Notes: a model not told the origin generated them from the sequence alone. 6,515 nucleotides of DNA from Candidatus Omnitrophota bacterium (GCA_023246995.1 JAHFHI010000073.1:1-6515), one strand, 5' to 3'; positions 1-5,488 are shown, numbered from the stretch's first letter. Program-made: numbers and translations.

Positions 1-1
1 G

Positions 2-121
2 GAGATCGCGGGCCGGATTGACGTTCAGGCAAACGGTTCCTTTGAACTTTCCCTTAATTTGATCCACGAGCAGCTTGAAGTTTTCAGGGCCGCTCACGAG
101 AAGATTCAGGCCGCCGCCTAA
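2..121 (+). CDS. 3' end of an unidentified gene (partial)
   Basis: An open frame enters from the left edge and ends at a TAA at 119-121, giving the last 39 residues of a protein. The tail is amphipathic and helical-looking (it ends ...HEKIQAAA) with no recognisable motif, so no function is assigned. A weak hairpin followed by a T-run (187-204) and then a new promoter-like box before the next gene fit a gene ending here. The caveat is serious: the exactly antisense frame is also open from an ATG at 178 down to position 1, and its translation looks just as protein-like. Purine bias at the first codon position and G+C at the third do not separate the two. The plus-strand reading is preferred only for the downstream terminator-like and promoter-like signals. 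Confidence 0.42.
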   Translation, partial: EIAGRIDVQANGSFELSLNLIHEQLEVFRAAHEKIQAAA

Positions 122-186
122 GCTGCCCCAGACTTTTCCCGGTCCGTCCCCAAGCGTATCCGCCGGTCGAGGGCCCATTTTTTTTC

Positions 187-204
187 TGCGAGCCGCATTT
201 TTTT
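187..204 (+). terminator. Weak intrinsic terminator candidate
   Basis: TGCG, loop AGC, CGCA form a 4-bp stem followed directly by seven T. A second T-run (T8, 178-185) lies just upstream. The stem is short, so this is only a weak candidate for ending the transcript of the upstream plus-strand gene. Confidence 0.25.
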
Positions 205-228
205 CAAGCTCCCGGGGCCCGCTCGGGG

Positions 229-234
229 TATAAT
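229..234 (+). promoter_or_regulatory. -10 box (TATAAT) for rmuC
   Basis: A consensus TATAAT lies 11 bp before the rmuC ATG. No good -35 is seen at 16-18 bp. Transcription would be expected to begin near 240-243, leaving a leader of only a few bases, and no Shine-Dalgarno sequence precedes the ATG. The message would therefore be almost leaderless if this box is used. Confidence 0.42.
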
Positions 235-245
235 GCCGTTCACCT

Positions 246-1478
246 ATGCTACTTTTCGCAGCAGTTTTTCTCGCCGGTTTTTTAGCCGGAAGTTTGACGG
301 TCTATCTTTTGAAAACCGTCAAAGGCGGAAGCGCCAAAGATCTTGCCCGGGAACTTTTCCGGGAAACCGAGTCCGAGCGCCGGGCCGAGCGCGAGGCCGT
401 GATCCGCGAAGTGGAAAATTCTTTCGGGAGTCTTTCCCTCAATGCCCTTTCAAAAGCTTCTGCGGAGCTCATGAAAACAGCGCGTGAAAAACTTTCCGCG
501 GACCGGGAGCTTCAGGCCAAAGAGCTCGAGGGCAAGAAGATCCTGATTGATCAGCAGCTGGAACGTATGAGCGGGGAATTGGGGCATGTCTCCGGCCTCA
601 TTAAAGAACTCGAGCAGGACCGGGCCGAGAAGTTCGGGGAGCTTACCAACCAGCTTAAAAACATGAACGAGCAGGCCGCCGCGCTTTCCAAGGCCACCCT
701 GACTCTGAAGGAAGCGCTTTCGAATTCCAGGGTGCGGGGTCAATGGGGCCAGAGAATGGCCGAGGATGTCTTGAGAATCGCGGGTTTTATCGAGAATATC
801 AATTATCTTAAAGAGAAAACGATTGAAAGCGCCGGGACAAGGCCGGACTTTACTTTTCTTCTTCCGCGGGGACTTAAGCTCAACATGGACGTTAAATTTC
901 CCTGGGAAAATTACGTCCGCTATCTGGAAAGCGAGGGCGAGCTTGACCGGGCCCGCTACCGGGGGGAGTTTTTAAAGGACGTGCGCTCCAAGGTCAAGGA
1001 AGTCACCGCGCGCGAATATATCAATCCCGAAGAAAACACGCTCGATTACGTCCTGCTTTTTATCCCCAATGAACAGGTCTACTCCTTCATTCATGAAAGC
1101 GAACGATCGCTTTGGGAAGAGGCGCTCGCAAGCAAAGTGGTCTTTTGTTCGCCCATTACCCTTTTTGCCGTGCTTGCCGTGATCCGCCAGGCCGTGGACA
1201 ATTTCGCTCTCGAAAAAACCGCGCATGAAATTCTTTCCCTCCTCGGAACCTTCAAAAAGCAATGGGGCGAATTTCTTAAAAAGCTAAAAACCCTGGGCGA
1301 CCGGCTCGACGACGCGCGCCGGGAATTTGACGCGCTCACCACCACCCGCAAGCGCATGCTGGAGAGGCCCCTCGAAAAAATAGATGCCCTAAGAGAGCAA
1401 AGAGGCATCGAGCCCGCCCTCGAAAGCGGCGCGGATCCGCTCGCCGATTCCGAAAAAATCGAAGATCCCGTCGTCTAA
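246..1478 (+). CDS. rmuC: RmuC-family protein (DNA recombination-associated, predicted PD-(D/E)XK-type nuclease)
   Basis: A 410-residue protein with the RmuC layout. An N-terminal membrane-spanning segment (about residues 2-22) is followed by a long charged coiled coil (about 30-155) and then the conserved core. Core landmarks are the signature NSRVRGQWG at 160-168, RPDF at 199-202, the D-V-KFP motif with D215 and K217, and a later hydrophobic stretch with SPITLFAVL, all typical of the family. E. coli RmuC is somewhat longer. RmuC was named for an effect on inversion rates at short inverted repeats and is usually grouped with restriction-endonuclease-like folds. The start is fixed by an in-frame stop at 231-233, and ATG 246 is the only good start after it. 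One oddity is that the usual WGE of the signature reads WGQ (Q169). The C-terminus ends in an acidic, probably disordered tail. It appears to be its own transcription unit, with no clear terminator before the tRNA promoter. Confidence 0.9.
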   Translation: MLLFAAVFLAGFLAGSLTVYLLKTVKGGSAKDLARELFRETESERRAEREAVIREVENSFGSLSLNALSKASAELMKTAREKLSADRELQAKELEGKKILIDQQLERMSGELGHVSGLIKELEQDRAEKFGELTNQLKNMNEQAAALSKATLTLKEALSNSRVRGQWGQRMAEDVLRIAGFIENINYLKEKTIESAGTRPDFTFLLPRGLKLNMDVKFPWENYVRYLESEGELDRARYRGEFLKDVRSKVKEVTAREYINPEENTLDYVLLFIPNEQVYSFIHESERSLWEEALASKVVFCSPITLFAVLAVIRQAVDNFALEKTAHEILSLLGTFKKQWGEFLKKLKTLGDRLDDARREFDALTTTRKRMLERPLEKIDALREQRGIEPALESGADPLADSEKIEDPVV

Positions 1479-1510
1479 ATCCGCGTTCCGGTTTTGCGTC
1501 AAAAAAGATG

Positions 1511-1538
1511 CTGACGGGGCGGGGGATTTGGATAGAAT
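1511..1538 (+). promoter_or_regulatory. Promoter for tRNA-Thr
   Basis: A -35-like CTGACG (1511-1516) and a -10 TAGAAT (1533-1538) are spaced 16 bp apart, with a G-rich spacer. The -10 lies 15 bp before the mature tRNA-Thr 5' end, a normal distance for a tRNA promoter with a short 5' leader. It may also drive tRNA-Tyr and the VWA gene by read-through. Confidence 0.5.
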
Positions 1539-1553
1539 AGGCACCCATTGATT

Positions 1554-1626
1554 GCTGGCGTAGCTCAGTCGGTAGAGCAGCTGTTTTGTAAACAGCGGGT
1601 CGGGGGTTCAAATCCCTCCGCCAGCT
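1554..1626 (+). tRNA. tRNA-Thr (anticodon UGU)
   Basis: A complete 73-nt cloverleaf can be folded by hand. Acceptor GCTGGCG pairs with CGCCAGC. The D arm is GCTC/GAGC. The anticodon stem GCTGT/ACAGC has loop TTTGTAA with TGT at 1587-1589. The T arm is GGGGG/CCCTC around TTCAAAT, with one G-U pair. The discriminator is T. CCA is not encoded. The order Thr(UGU) then Tyr(GUA) matches the start of the tRNA cluster often found before an EF-Tu gene, but no Gly tRNA, second Thr tRNA or tuf follows here. Confidence 0.97.
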
Positions 1627-1640
1627 GGAGATGCAATTAA

Positions 1641-1695
1641 AAGTTAAGAGTTCAAAATTAAAAATTTTCGATTTTTCATTTTGAATTTTTAACTT
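1641..1695. repeat. AT-rich long hairpin
   Basis: Arms of 24 nt (1641-1664 and 1672-1695) match at about 21 of 24 positions around a 7-nt loop TTTTCGA. It starts only 14 bp after tRNA-Thr. It could end or slow transcription, or protect the tRNA 3' trailer, but no U-run follows the stem, so a terminator role is not supported. Confidence 0.65.
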
Positions 1696-1721
1696 GAGGG
1701 TGGCACCTTTTTTGCGAATAC

Positions 1722-1745
1722 CCTTCTCCCCCATGGGGGAGAAGG
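1722..1745. repeat. Perfect 24-nt G/C palindrome
   Basis: CCTTCTCCCCC, centre AT, GGGGGAGAAGG: a perfect palindrome on both strands. It forms the left internal hairpin of the composite element and has the C/T-run then G/A-run look of dispersed bacterial hairpin repeats. Confidence 0.8.
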
Positions 1746-1787
1746 TCAGGATGAGGGGGTACGGCTTCGTTTTCCCCCTCACCCCAA

Positions 1788-1808
1788 CCCTCTCCCCTAG
1801 GGAGAGGG
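1788..1808. repeat. G/C hairpin CCCTCTCCC/GGGAGAGGG
   Basis: A perfect 9-bp stem with a 3-nt loop (CTA). It is the mirrored partner of the 1722-1745 palindrome, so the two halves of the core look like diverged inverted copies. It is followed by AAAA on the plus strand and not T, so it is not a plus-strand intrinsic terminator. Confidence 0.75.
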
Positions 1809-1843
1809 AAAAGTGCCAAACTCAAGTTTTTAATTGATTTTCT

Positions 1844-1926
1844 GGGGAGTTACCAAAGCGGCCAAATGGGGCAGACTGTAAATCTGCTGGCGTATGCCTT
1901 CAGAGGTTCGAATCCTCTACTCCCCA
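1844..1926 (+). tRNA. tRNA-Tyr (anticodon GUA)
   Basis: An 83-nt class II tRNA. Acceptor GGGGAGT pairs with ACTCCCC. Anticodon stem GCAGA/TCTGC has loop CTGTAAA with GTA at 1878-1880. A long variable arm contains GGC-GTAT-GCC. T arm AGAGG/CCTCT encloses TTCGAAT. The discriminator is A. CCA is not encoded. No strong promoter of its own is visible in the 1837-1843 gap, so it is probably read from the tRNA-Thr promoter through the palindromic spacer, or from a promoter within that element. Confidence 0.97.
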
Positions 1927-1963
1927 ATTTCAAAAATGCCGAAACCCGCGTCTTTGCCAACCC

Positions 1964-1968
1964 AGGAG
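1964..1968 (+). promoter_or_regulatory. Ribosome binding site that sets the VWA start
   Basis: AGGAG sits 8 bp before ATG 1977, and the peptide from this ATG begins with a textbook signal peptide. The longer open frame upstream runs through tRNA-Tyr and is not used. Confidence 0.8.
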
Positions 1969-1976
1969 CTTCCCAC

Positions 1977-3548
1977 ATGAAGAAACCAGCCCTCTTCGTC
2001 CTTCTCCTTGCCATCTTTTTTTTAGCGCCTTTCGCGCAGGCCCAGGGCCCGTCTCAAATTGAAATTGTTTTTGACGCTTCCGGAAGTATGAATGAAATCA
2101 GCACCGGGGTCACTAAAATGGACACGGCCAAGAAAGCCCTGACAACCATTGCCAACCAGATTCCAACCGGTTCGAGTGTCGGCCTGCGCGTGTTCGGTGT
2201 CACGCCCGTGCGGGAAAACATCAGAGAATCCTGCACCGACTCCCGGCTTCTTATTCCCATCGGGCAATACGACGCTACCCGAATGATCAGCCAGGTGCAG
2301 CCGCTCAAATCCTACGGAATGACGGCCCTGGGATATTCCCTTGAAAAAGCGGGAACTGATTTTGCTCCCGCGCAAGACGTGAAAAAATCCATCATCTTGA
2401 TTTCCGACGGCGAAGAAACCTGCGGCAAGGACCCGGTTGAGGTGATGAAAAATCTGAAGGCGCAGGGGATCGATATTACCATTCACGCCATTGGTTTTGG
2501 CGCAACGGAGGCCGCTAAAGGCCAGCTTCGAAAGCTCGCGGAAATGAGCCAGGGAAGTTACCGCGAGGCCGAAGATGCGGATTCCCTTCAGCAGTCCCTT
2601 CAGGAAGTTGTGCAAAAGGAAATGCTCCTTACCGCCCAGCGTGGCGCGGGCGCGAGCCTGATTGACGCGTCCGAAGGGGGAAGGATTGTCAGCTCCAGCA
2701 CCCAGGAATTTGCCAAGCTGATTGACGGGAGCGAAGAAAAAACCGAGGCGCTGTACCCGGGCCAGGAGGCCGTATTTTCCTTTAAAGACAATCAGCCCGC
2801 ATTGATTGAAAAATTCGCCGTTCCAATCTTTAGAGTCTATGACTACAATCCCGGCGAGATCAGCCTAAGCGGTTCGACCGAGAGCCCGACCCTTGGATTT
2901 TTTCCGATAGCCAGTTTTAAAGTTGAAAATAAGGTTTTTTTCGGAAATGTGTACCAGGAATTTAAAATCGATCCCCCGGCTGCGGTCCGGTATCTCAAAG
3001 TGGTGGTGGGGGCAGGCCCGGGAGGGCATTCTTATCATACGGAATGGAAGGCCTACGGGAAACTTTTGAGTGAAGACGAGTTTGCGGAGGAAGTGAAGAA
3101 AGCCCCCGCCCACGAGATCAATATCCTCGCCGCGGAATACGGCGGCCGGCTGATTGCGGCAAGCAATATGAAATTTTCAAATCTGATTGACGGCAAATCC
3201 GGCGGTGTCGGCGAGGCCGCAGGCGTGGAGCCCGGCCAGGAGGCGATCTTCGGCTTCAGCGGCGGCAAAACCGCTACGATTACCAAAGTCGCGGTCCCTG
3301 TCTTTGAAGCCTCGCAATACAATTGCAAAACCATTGAGTTCTACGTCTCAACCGATGCGCCGACTGGGGAATACACGAAAGTCGGCGGTTTTGAAACCAC
3401 CAATATGGTCTTTGCCACGAGTCCGTATCAAGAATACACCTTTGACGCACCGGTCCAAGCCAAGTATCTGAAAGTAAAAATCGTCAACACTCACGGGATG
3501 TATTACTGCAGCTTCCCAGAGCTCCAGGCGTTTGGAAAAGTGGAATAA
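1977..3548 (+). CDS. Secreted von Willebrand factor A protein with two tandem discoidin-like repeats
   Basis: A 523-residue exported protein. The signal peptide (1-22, predicted cut after AQA) is followed by a VWA domain (about 27-205). The metal-binding MIDAS site is visible as D33-A-S35-G-S37, T116 (GMTALG) and D144 (ISDGEETC). The VWA resembles the branch often labelled Ca-activated chloride channel-like (YfbK type), including Cys86 and Cys149, which could form a disulfide. Two homologous C-terminal domains follow, about 225-361 and 380-521. Each has an LIDG segment, PGQEA(V/I)F.F, a YQE(F/Y) strand, YLKV, and ends A(Y/F)GK, the shape of F5/8 type C (discoidin/CBM32-like) beta-sandwiches. 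Only the second has a Cys pair (450, 511). It probably acts in the periplasm or outside the cell, binding a protein or glycan ligand with metal. The gene begins 50 bp after tRNA-Tyr and is probably co-transcribed with it. The exact ligand is unknown. Confidence 0.88.
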   Translation: MKKPALFVLLLAIFFLAPFAQAQGPSQIEIVFDASGSMNEISTGVTKMDTAKKALTTIANQIPTGSSVGLRVFGVTPVRENIRESCTDSRLLIPIGQYDATRMISQVQPLKSYGMTALGYSLEKAGTDFAPAQDVKKSIILISDGEETCGKDPVEVMKNLKAQGIDITIHAIGFGATEAAKGQLRKLAEMSQGSYREAEDADSLQQSLQEVVQKEMLLTAQRGAGASLIDASEGGRIVSSSTQEFAKLIDGSEEKTEALYPGQEAVFSFKDNQPALIEKFAVPIFRVYDYNPGEISLSGSTESPTLGFFPIASFKVENKVFFGNVYQEFKIDPPAAVRYLKVVVGAGPGGHSYHTEWKAYGKLLSEDEFAEEVKKAPAHEINILAAEYGGRLIAASNMKFSNLIDGKSGGVGEAAGVEPGQEAIFGFSGGKTATITKVAVPVFEASQYNCKTIEFYVSTDAPTGEYTKVGGFETTNMVFATSPYQEYTFDAPVQAKYLKVKIVNTHGMYYCSFPELQAFGKVE

Positions 3549-3554
3549 AAATTT

Positions 3555-3738
3555 ATGGAATCCGGGCGCGGGCTGGTTTGCGCGCTGCTTCTCGTTTTTC
3601 CTATCCGAAGGTTCTCCTCATTTTGCCGCAGCCGCGCCTGAATCAACCGCGTGGCAGGGCGTCAGCGGGTTCGTGGATCAGCTCGAAGAAAAAAATACGC
3701 AGGTTATTTCAAGGCTTCGCCGGCGACATTACTTGTAA
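3555..3738 (+). pseudogene. Frameshifted remnant of a small secreted protein
   Basis: An ATG 6 bp after the VWA stop opens a signal-peptide-like start (MESGRGLVCALLLVF). The frame then breaks at a run of five T (3595-3599). If one T is removed, reading continues as LSEGSPHFAAAAPES and on through WQGVSGFVDQLEEKN to a stop at 3736-3738. That gives about 60 residues that look like a signal peptide and the beginning of a mature domain. VDQLEEKN is reminiscent of the start of LolA-like lipoprotein-carrier proteins, but this is too short to assign. The last dozen residues are antisense to the 3' end of the convergent lipoprotein gene, so real homology probably ends near 3703. I infer a gene head left after a deletion or rearrangement. 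The ribosome site is poor. A sequencing or assembly error in the T-run would restore only this short frame, not a full gene. Confidence 0.4.
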
Positions 3739-4066
3739 CCGGGGTCACGAGAAGCGTGAAGGGGAAGAAAAGAAACCACCATGCGCGCGAGCTTGACTGC
3801 ACGATACGCACTTTCGTGGCGCCGTGAGCTTTGGCCGCAGCCGTAAAATCAGAGACGGTTTTTTCAAGCGAGGCATCCCCCGCGAGCGGTTTTTTGCCGA
3901 CCAGTAAGTGGAGTCCGACATTCGACGTGCTCAAATGGCCGAGCGCCGTGCCGTCTGCCGAAGAGACGCCGTTCCACTCACTGGCGACTTTGGTGCTCGA
4001 GCACCCGGTCACGAGCATGACGAGCGCTAGCAGGAGGGATGGATATTTTAGAAGCGGTGTTTTCAT
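3704..4066 (-). CDS. Small lipoprotein of unknown function
   Basis: A 120-residue protein with a classic lipoprotein signal peptide: a positive start, a hydrophobic stretch and lipobox V-T-G-C at 19-22, with Ser after the Cys, which favours outer-membrane sorting. The mature part is small and has no motif I can name. It contains an Ala-rich helix (about 66-82, with KTVSDFTAAAKAHG) and a hydrophobic aromatic patch AWWFLFFPFTLLVTP (95-109) near the C-terminus. This layout occurs in several families of short bacterial lipoproteins, and I cannot choose between them. A good ribosome site (AGGAG, 4073-4077 on the complement) lies 6 bp before the ATG. The gene stands alone, diverges from the 412-residue exported protein, and its 3' end overlaps the antisense remnant downstream. 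Confidence 0.82.
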   Translation of the reverse strand: MKTPLLKYPSLLLALVMLVTGCSSTKVASEWNGVSSADGTALGHLSTSNVGLHLLVGKKPLAGDASLEKTVSDFTAAAKAHGATKVRIVQSSSRAWWFLFFPFTLLVTPVTSNVAGEALK

Positions 4067-4104
4067 GGTTTTCTCCTTTGGATAGTTTCGGGAAACGGTT
4101 TTTC

Positions 4105-4132
4105 ATTTTACCTTCGCCCTTAGCGGAGTTAA
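4105..4132 (-). promoter_or_regulatory. Promoter for the small lipoprotein gene
   Basis: On the complement, a -35-like TTAACT (4127-4132) and -10 TAAAAT (4105-4110) are spaced 16 bp apart. They lie about 38 bp before the ATG at 4066, leaving room for the AGGAG ribosome site. The -35 matches the consensus at four of six positions. Confidence 0.4.
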
Positions 4133-4182
4133 CAGGAATTTTTTATTATACATGAGCAAAAGACGTGATTGCTGTTTATCGC

Positions 4183-4213
4183 TTGATCTCGGGGCTTTTG
4201 GGGATGCTATAAT
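4183..4213 (+). promoter_or_regulatory. Extended -10 promoter for the 412-residue exported protein
   Basis: A perfect extended -10, TGC followed by TATAAT (4205-4213). TTGATC (4183-4188) serves as a possible -35 at a long 19-bp spacing, and the TG extension would compensate for that. The predicted start of transcription is near 4220, about 30 bp before the GTG start codon. Confidence 0.6.
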
Positions 4214-4232
4214 GCGTAAAATAAAAGGATAA

Positions 4233-4240
4233 AGGGGGAG
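4233..4240 (+). promoter_or_regulatory. Ribosome binding site for the GTG start at 4250
   Basis: AGGGGGAG lies 9 bp before GTG 4250. No ATG is available in frame nearby, and translation from the GTG gives a clear signal peptide, so this site decides the start. Confidence 0.65.
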
Positions 4241-4249
4241 AGTCTTCCC

Positions 4250-5488
4250 GTGCTTGCTAGAAAGCTATTTATTTTTCCGGCCTCACTTTTTTTGATCCTG
4301 TTTTCCTTGGGCAAGTTTCTTTTAGCCGACGGGATCGGGATGCTTGAGGATCTGGATTTGCCGCGCGGGGCCGAAAAAAAAACCGCCTATTACGAAATTC
4401 TTTCCGCGGTACCGGCCAAAGAACCCGGCTGGCTTCAGTTTCGCGTGGCAGCCCCGCACGCCGAGTATGAAGTCGAGGGAGTTCAGGGGCTTCTTAAACT
4501 TCTGCATGAGATCACCGTGATCGAAAAAATCCGCCGCCGCGAGATGGGGAGCGGTTTTGAGGAGGGCGTCGAGGATTCGGTCAAAGCCACGGGGCGCGGA
4601 TTCGCGCGCCTGGTCAGCCATCCGGTCGAGTCCGGAAAGGGAATCAAAACCGCCGCCGGAAAGCTGGGGCGCGGTTTCGGAGGTGTTTTTCGCAGGAAAG
4701 AAAAGGGGGAGTCGAGCTCTTTTGGGGAAAAGCTTCTCGGCGGCTCGGAACGCGAACTTGCCAAAGAGTTTCAGGTGGACGTTTACACCGCCAACCCGCA
4801 TCTACGCAAGCTCCTGCGCGACATGGCCAAGGCCCGGATGGGAGGCAAGGGGGCGGTTACCGTCGGGAAGATTCTCCTTCCCGTGGCCGGCCTTGCCTCG
4901 GTCGCGCTTACGGCAAGCGGAGTCAATGCCGCGGCCGATCAAGTGGTCAATGACTCCAGCCGCGGGGAACTTTTCAGCCTGAATAAAGAAGCCCTGCTCA
5001 AACTCGGATTTGAAGAGAGCCTTGTCCGGTCTTTTTTGAATCTCCCGTATTATTCCCCCCGTGAAGCCACTTATGTGCGGTTTTATCTTGAAAAAATGAA
5101 AGGGGTGGAGGGATCCGGACAGGTGCTTGAAAAATCCGCGAAAGCGGAGTCGCTGTGGGCTGCGAGAAAAATTCTTTATACTCTGCAGATTGCCGCCGAA
5201 CGCATGAGCCCAAGCGAACCCTATGCTCGGATGGAGTGGACCCCGGAGGGCCTCGGCCTTCAGACCGGAGAAACAACCGTCTTGATTCTTCCCTATGACG
5301 ATCTCGAACTCTCGGGACGCTCCGCGGAAGTTCTCGATCAGGCCGCAGATCTCCGGAAATCGTGGGGATCCCAAAAATCTTCCATCTGGAATGCCGGCAA
5401 AATTCCCGCTGTTTTTTCCGTCCAAGCGGGTCTTCGGGGCGTCAAAACGCGCGACTGCTTGCTCTGGGACAAGAACGTTTCCGCCTGA
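4250..5488 (+). CDS. Exported protein of unknown function, 412 residues
   Basis: I do not recognise a named family. An N-terminal signal peptide or anchor (about 1-26, possible cut after LLA) starts the protein. A basic, Gly/Arg-rich segment follows (about 115-150, with GRGFARLVSHPVESGKG and GRGFGGVFRRKEKG), which looks like a linker or amphipathic membrane-associated stretch. Next comes the motif FQVDVYTANP (174-183) followed by a short helix, a hydrophobic segment (about 202-225, ILLPVAGLASVAL) that could cross or dip into a membrane, and a helical C-terminal half with YYSPREATY and Leu/Ala-rich stretches. From memory, uncharacterised bacterial proteins carry a similar VDVY-T-NP motif beside a Gly/Arg-rich linker, but I cannot name them. 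The protein is probably periplasmic or membrane-bound. It has its own promoter and converges on the pilin gene 24 bp away. A run of nine A lies early in the frame (4374-4382). Confidence 0.85.
   Translation: MLARKLFIFPASLFLILFSLGKFLLADGIGMLEDLDLPRGAEKKTAYYEILSAVPAKEPGWLQFRVAAPHAEYEVEGVQGLLKLLHEITVIEKIRRREMGSGFEEGVEDSVKATGRGFARLVSHPVESGKGIKTAAGKLGRGFGGVFRRKEKGESSSFGEKLLGGSERELAKEFQVDVYTANPHLRKLLRDMAKARMGGKGAVTVGKILLPVAGLASVALTASGVNAAADQVVNDSSRGELFSLNKEALLKLGFEESLVRSFLNLPYYSPREATYVRFYLEKMKGVEGSGQVLEKSAKAESLWAARKILYTLQIAAERMSPSEPYARMEWTPEGLGLQTGETTVLILPYDDLELSGRSAEVLDQAADLRKSWGSQKSSIWNAGKIPAVFSVQAGLRGVKTRDCLLWDKNVSA

Larger units (their letters stand above)
1634..1836. repeat. Composite palindromic element filling the tRNA-Thr/tRNA-Tyr spacer
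   Basis: The spacer is bounded by perfect 9-bp inverted ends, CAATTAAAA (1634-1642) and TTTTAATTG (1828-1836). Inside are an AT-rich hairpin (1641-1695), and then a second inverted pair, AACTTGAG..TGGCAC (1691-1706) against GTGCCA..CTCAAGTT (1813-1828), with TTTT/AAAA extending it. That pair encloses a G/C-rich core. Within the core, TGAGGGGG (1752-1759) pairs with CCCCCTCA (1774-1781), and each arm carries its own hairpin. No transposase is present, so it resembles a MITE or REP-type dispersed repeat. No convincing target-site duplication was seen. The exact outer boundary (1634-1836 or 1691-1828) is uncertain. Confidence 0.7.

Noticed and set aside
1336..1782. Minus-strand open frame of 148 residues across tRNA-Thr and the repeat
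   Set aside because: It contains the stretch RRDLNPRPAVYKTAALPTEL, a well-known spurious translation of antisense tRNA, and it overlaps rmuC.
1722..1808. CRISPR-like array from the repeated G/C hairpins
   Set aside because: The two hairpins are mirror-image halves of one palindromic element, not regularly spaced direct repeats with spacers.
1788..1812. Intrinsic terminator after tRNA-Thr
   Set aside because: The strong stem is followed by A residues on the plus strand, with no T-run.
1866..1976. Upstream extension of the VWA reading frame through tRNA-Tyr
   Set aside because: The extension starts inside the tRNA. ATG 1977 has a ribosome site and begins with a signal peptide.
2016..2023. 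T8 run in the VWA signal peptide as a phase-variation tract
   Set aside because: The run is short, the frame is intact, and it encodes ordinary Phe-Phe-Leu of a signal peptide. There is no other evidence for switching.
4374..4382. Programmed frameshift at a run of nine A in the 412-residue protein gene
   Set aside because: The zero frame is long and intact, and the -1 frame closes after about 50 unremarkable codons. It is more likely a plain Lys-codon run.
4802..5425. Minus-strand 207-residue open frame inside the 412-residue gene
   Set aside because: It is a shadow of the plus-strand gene, which has a promoter, ribosome site and signal peptide. The minus frame has none of these.
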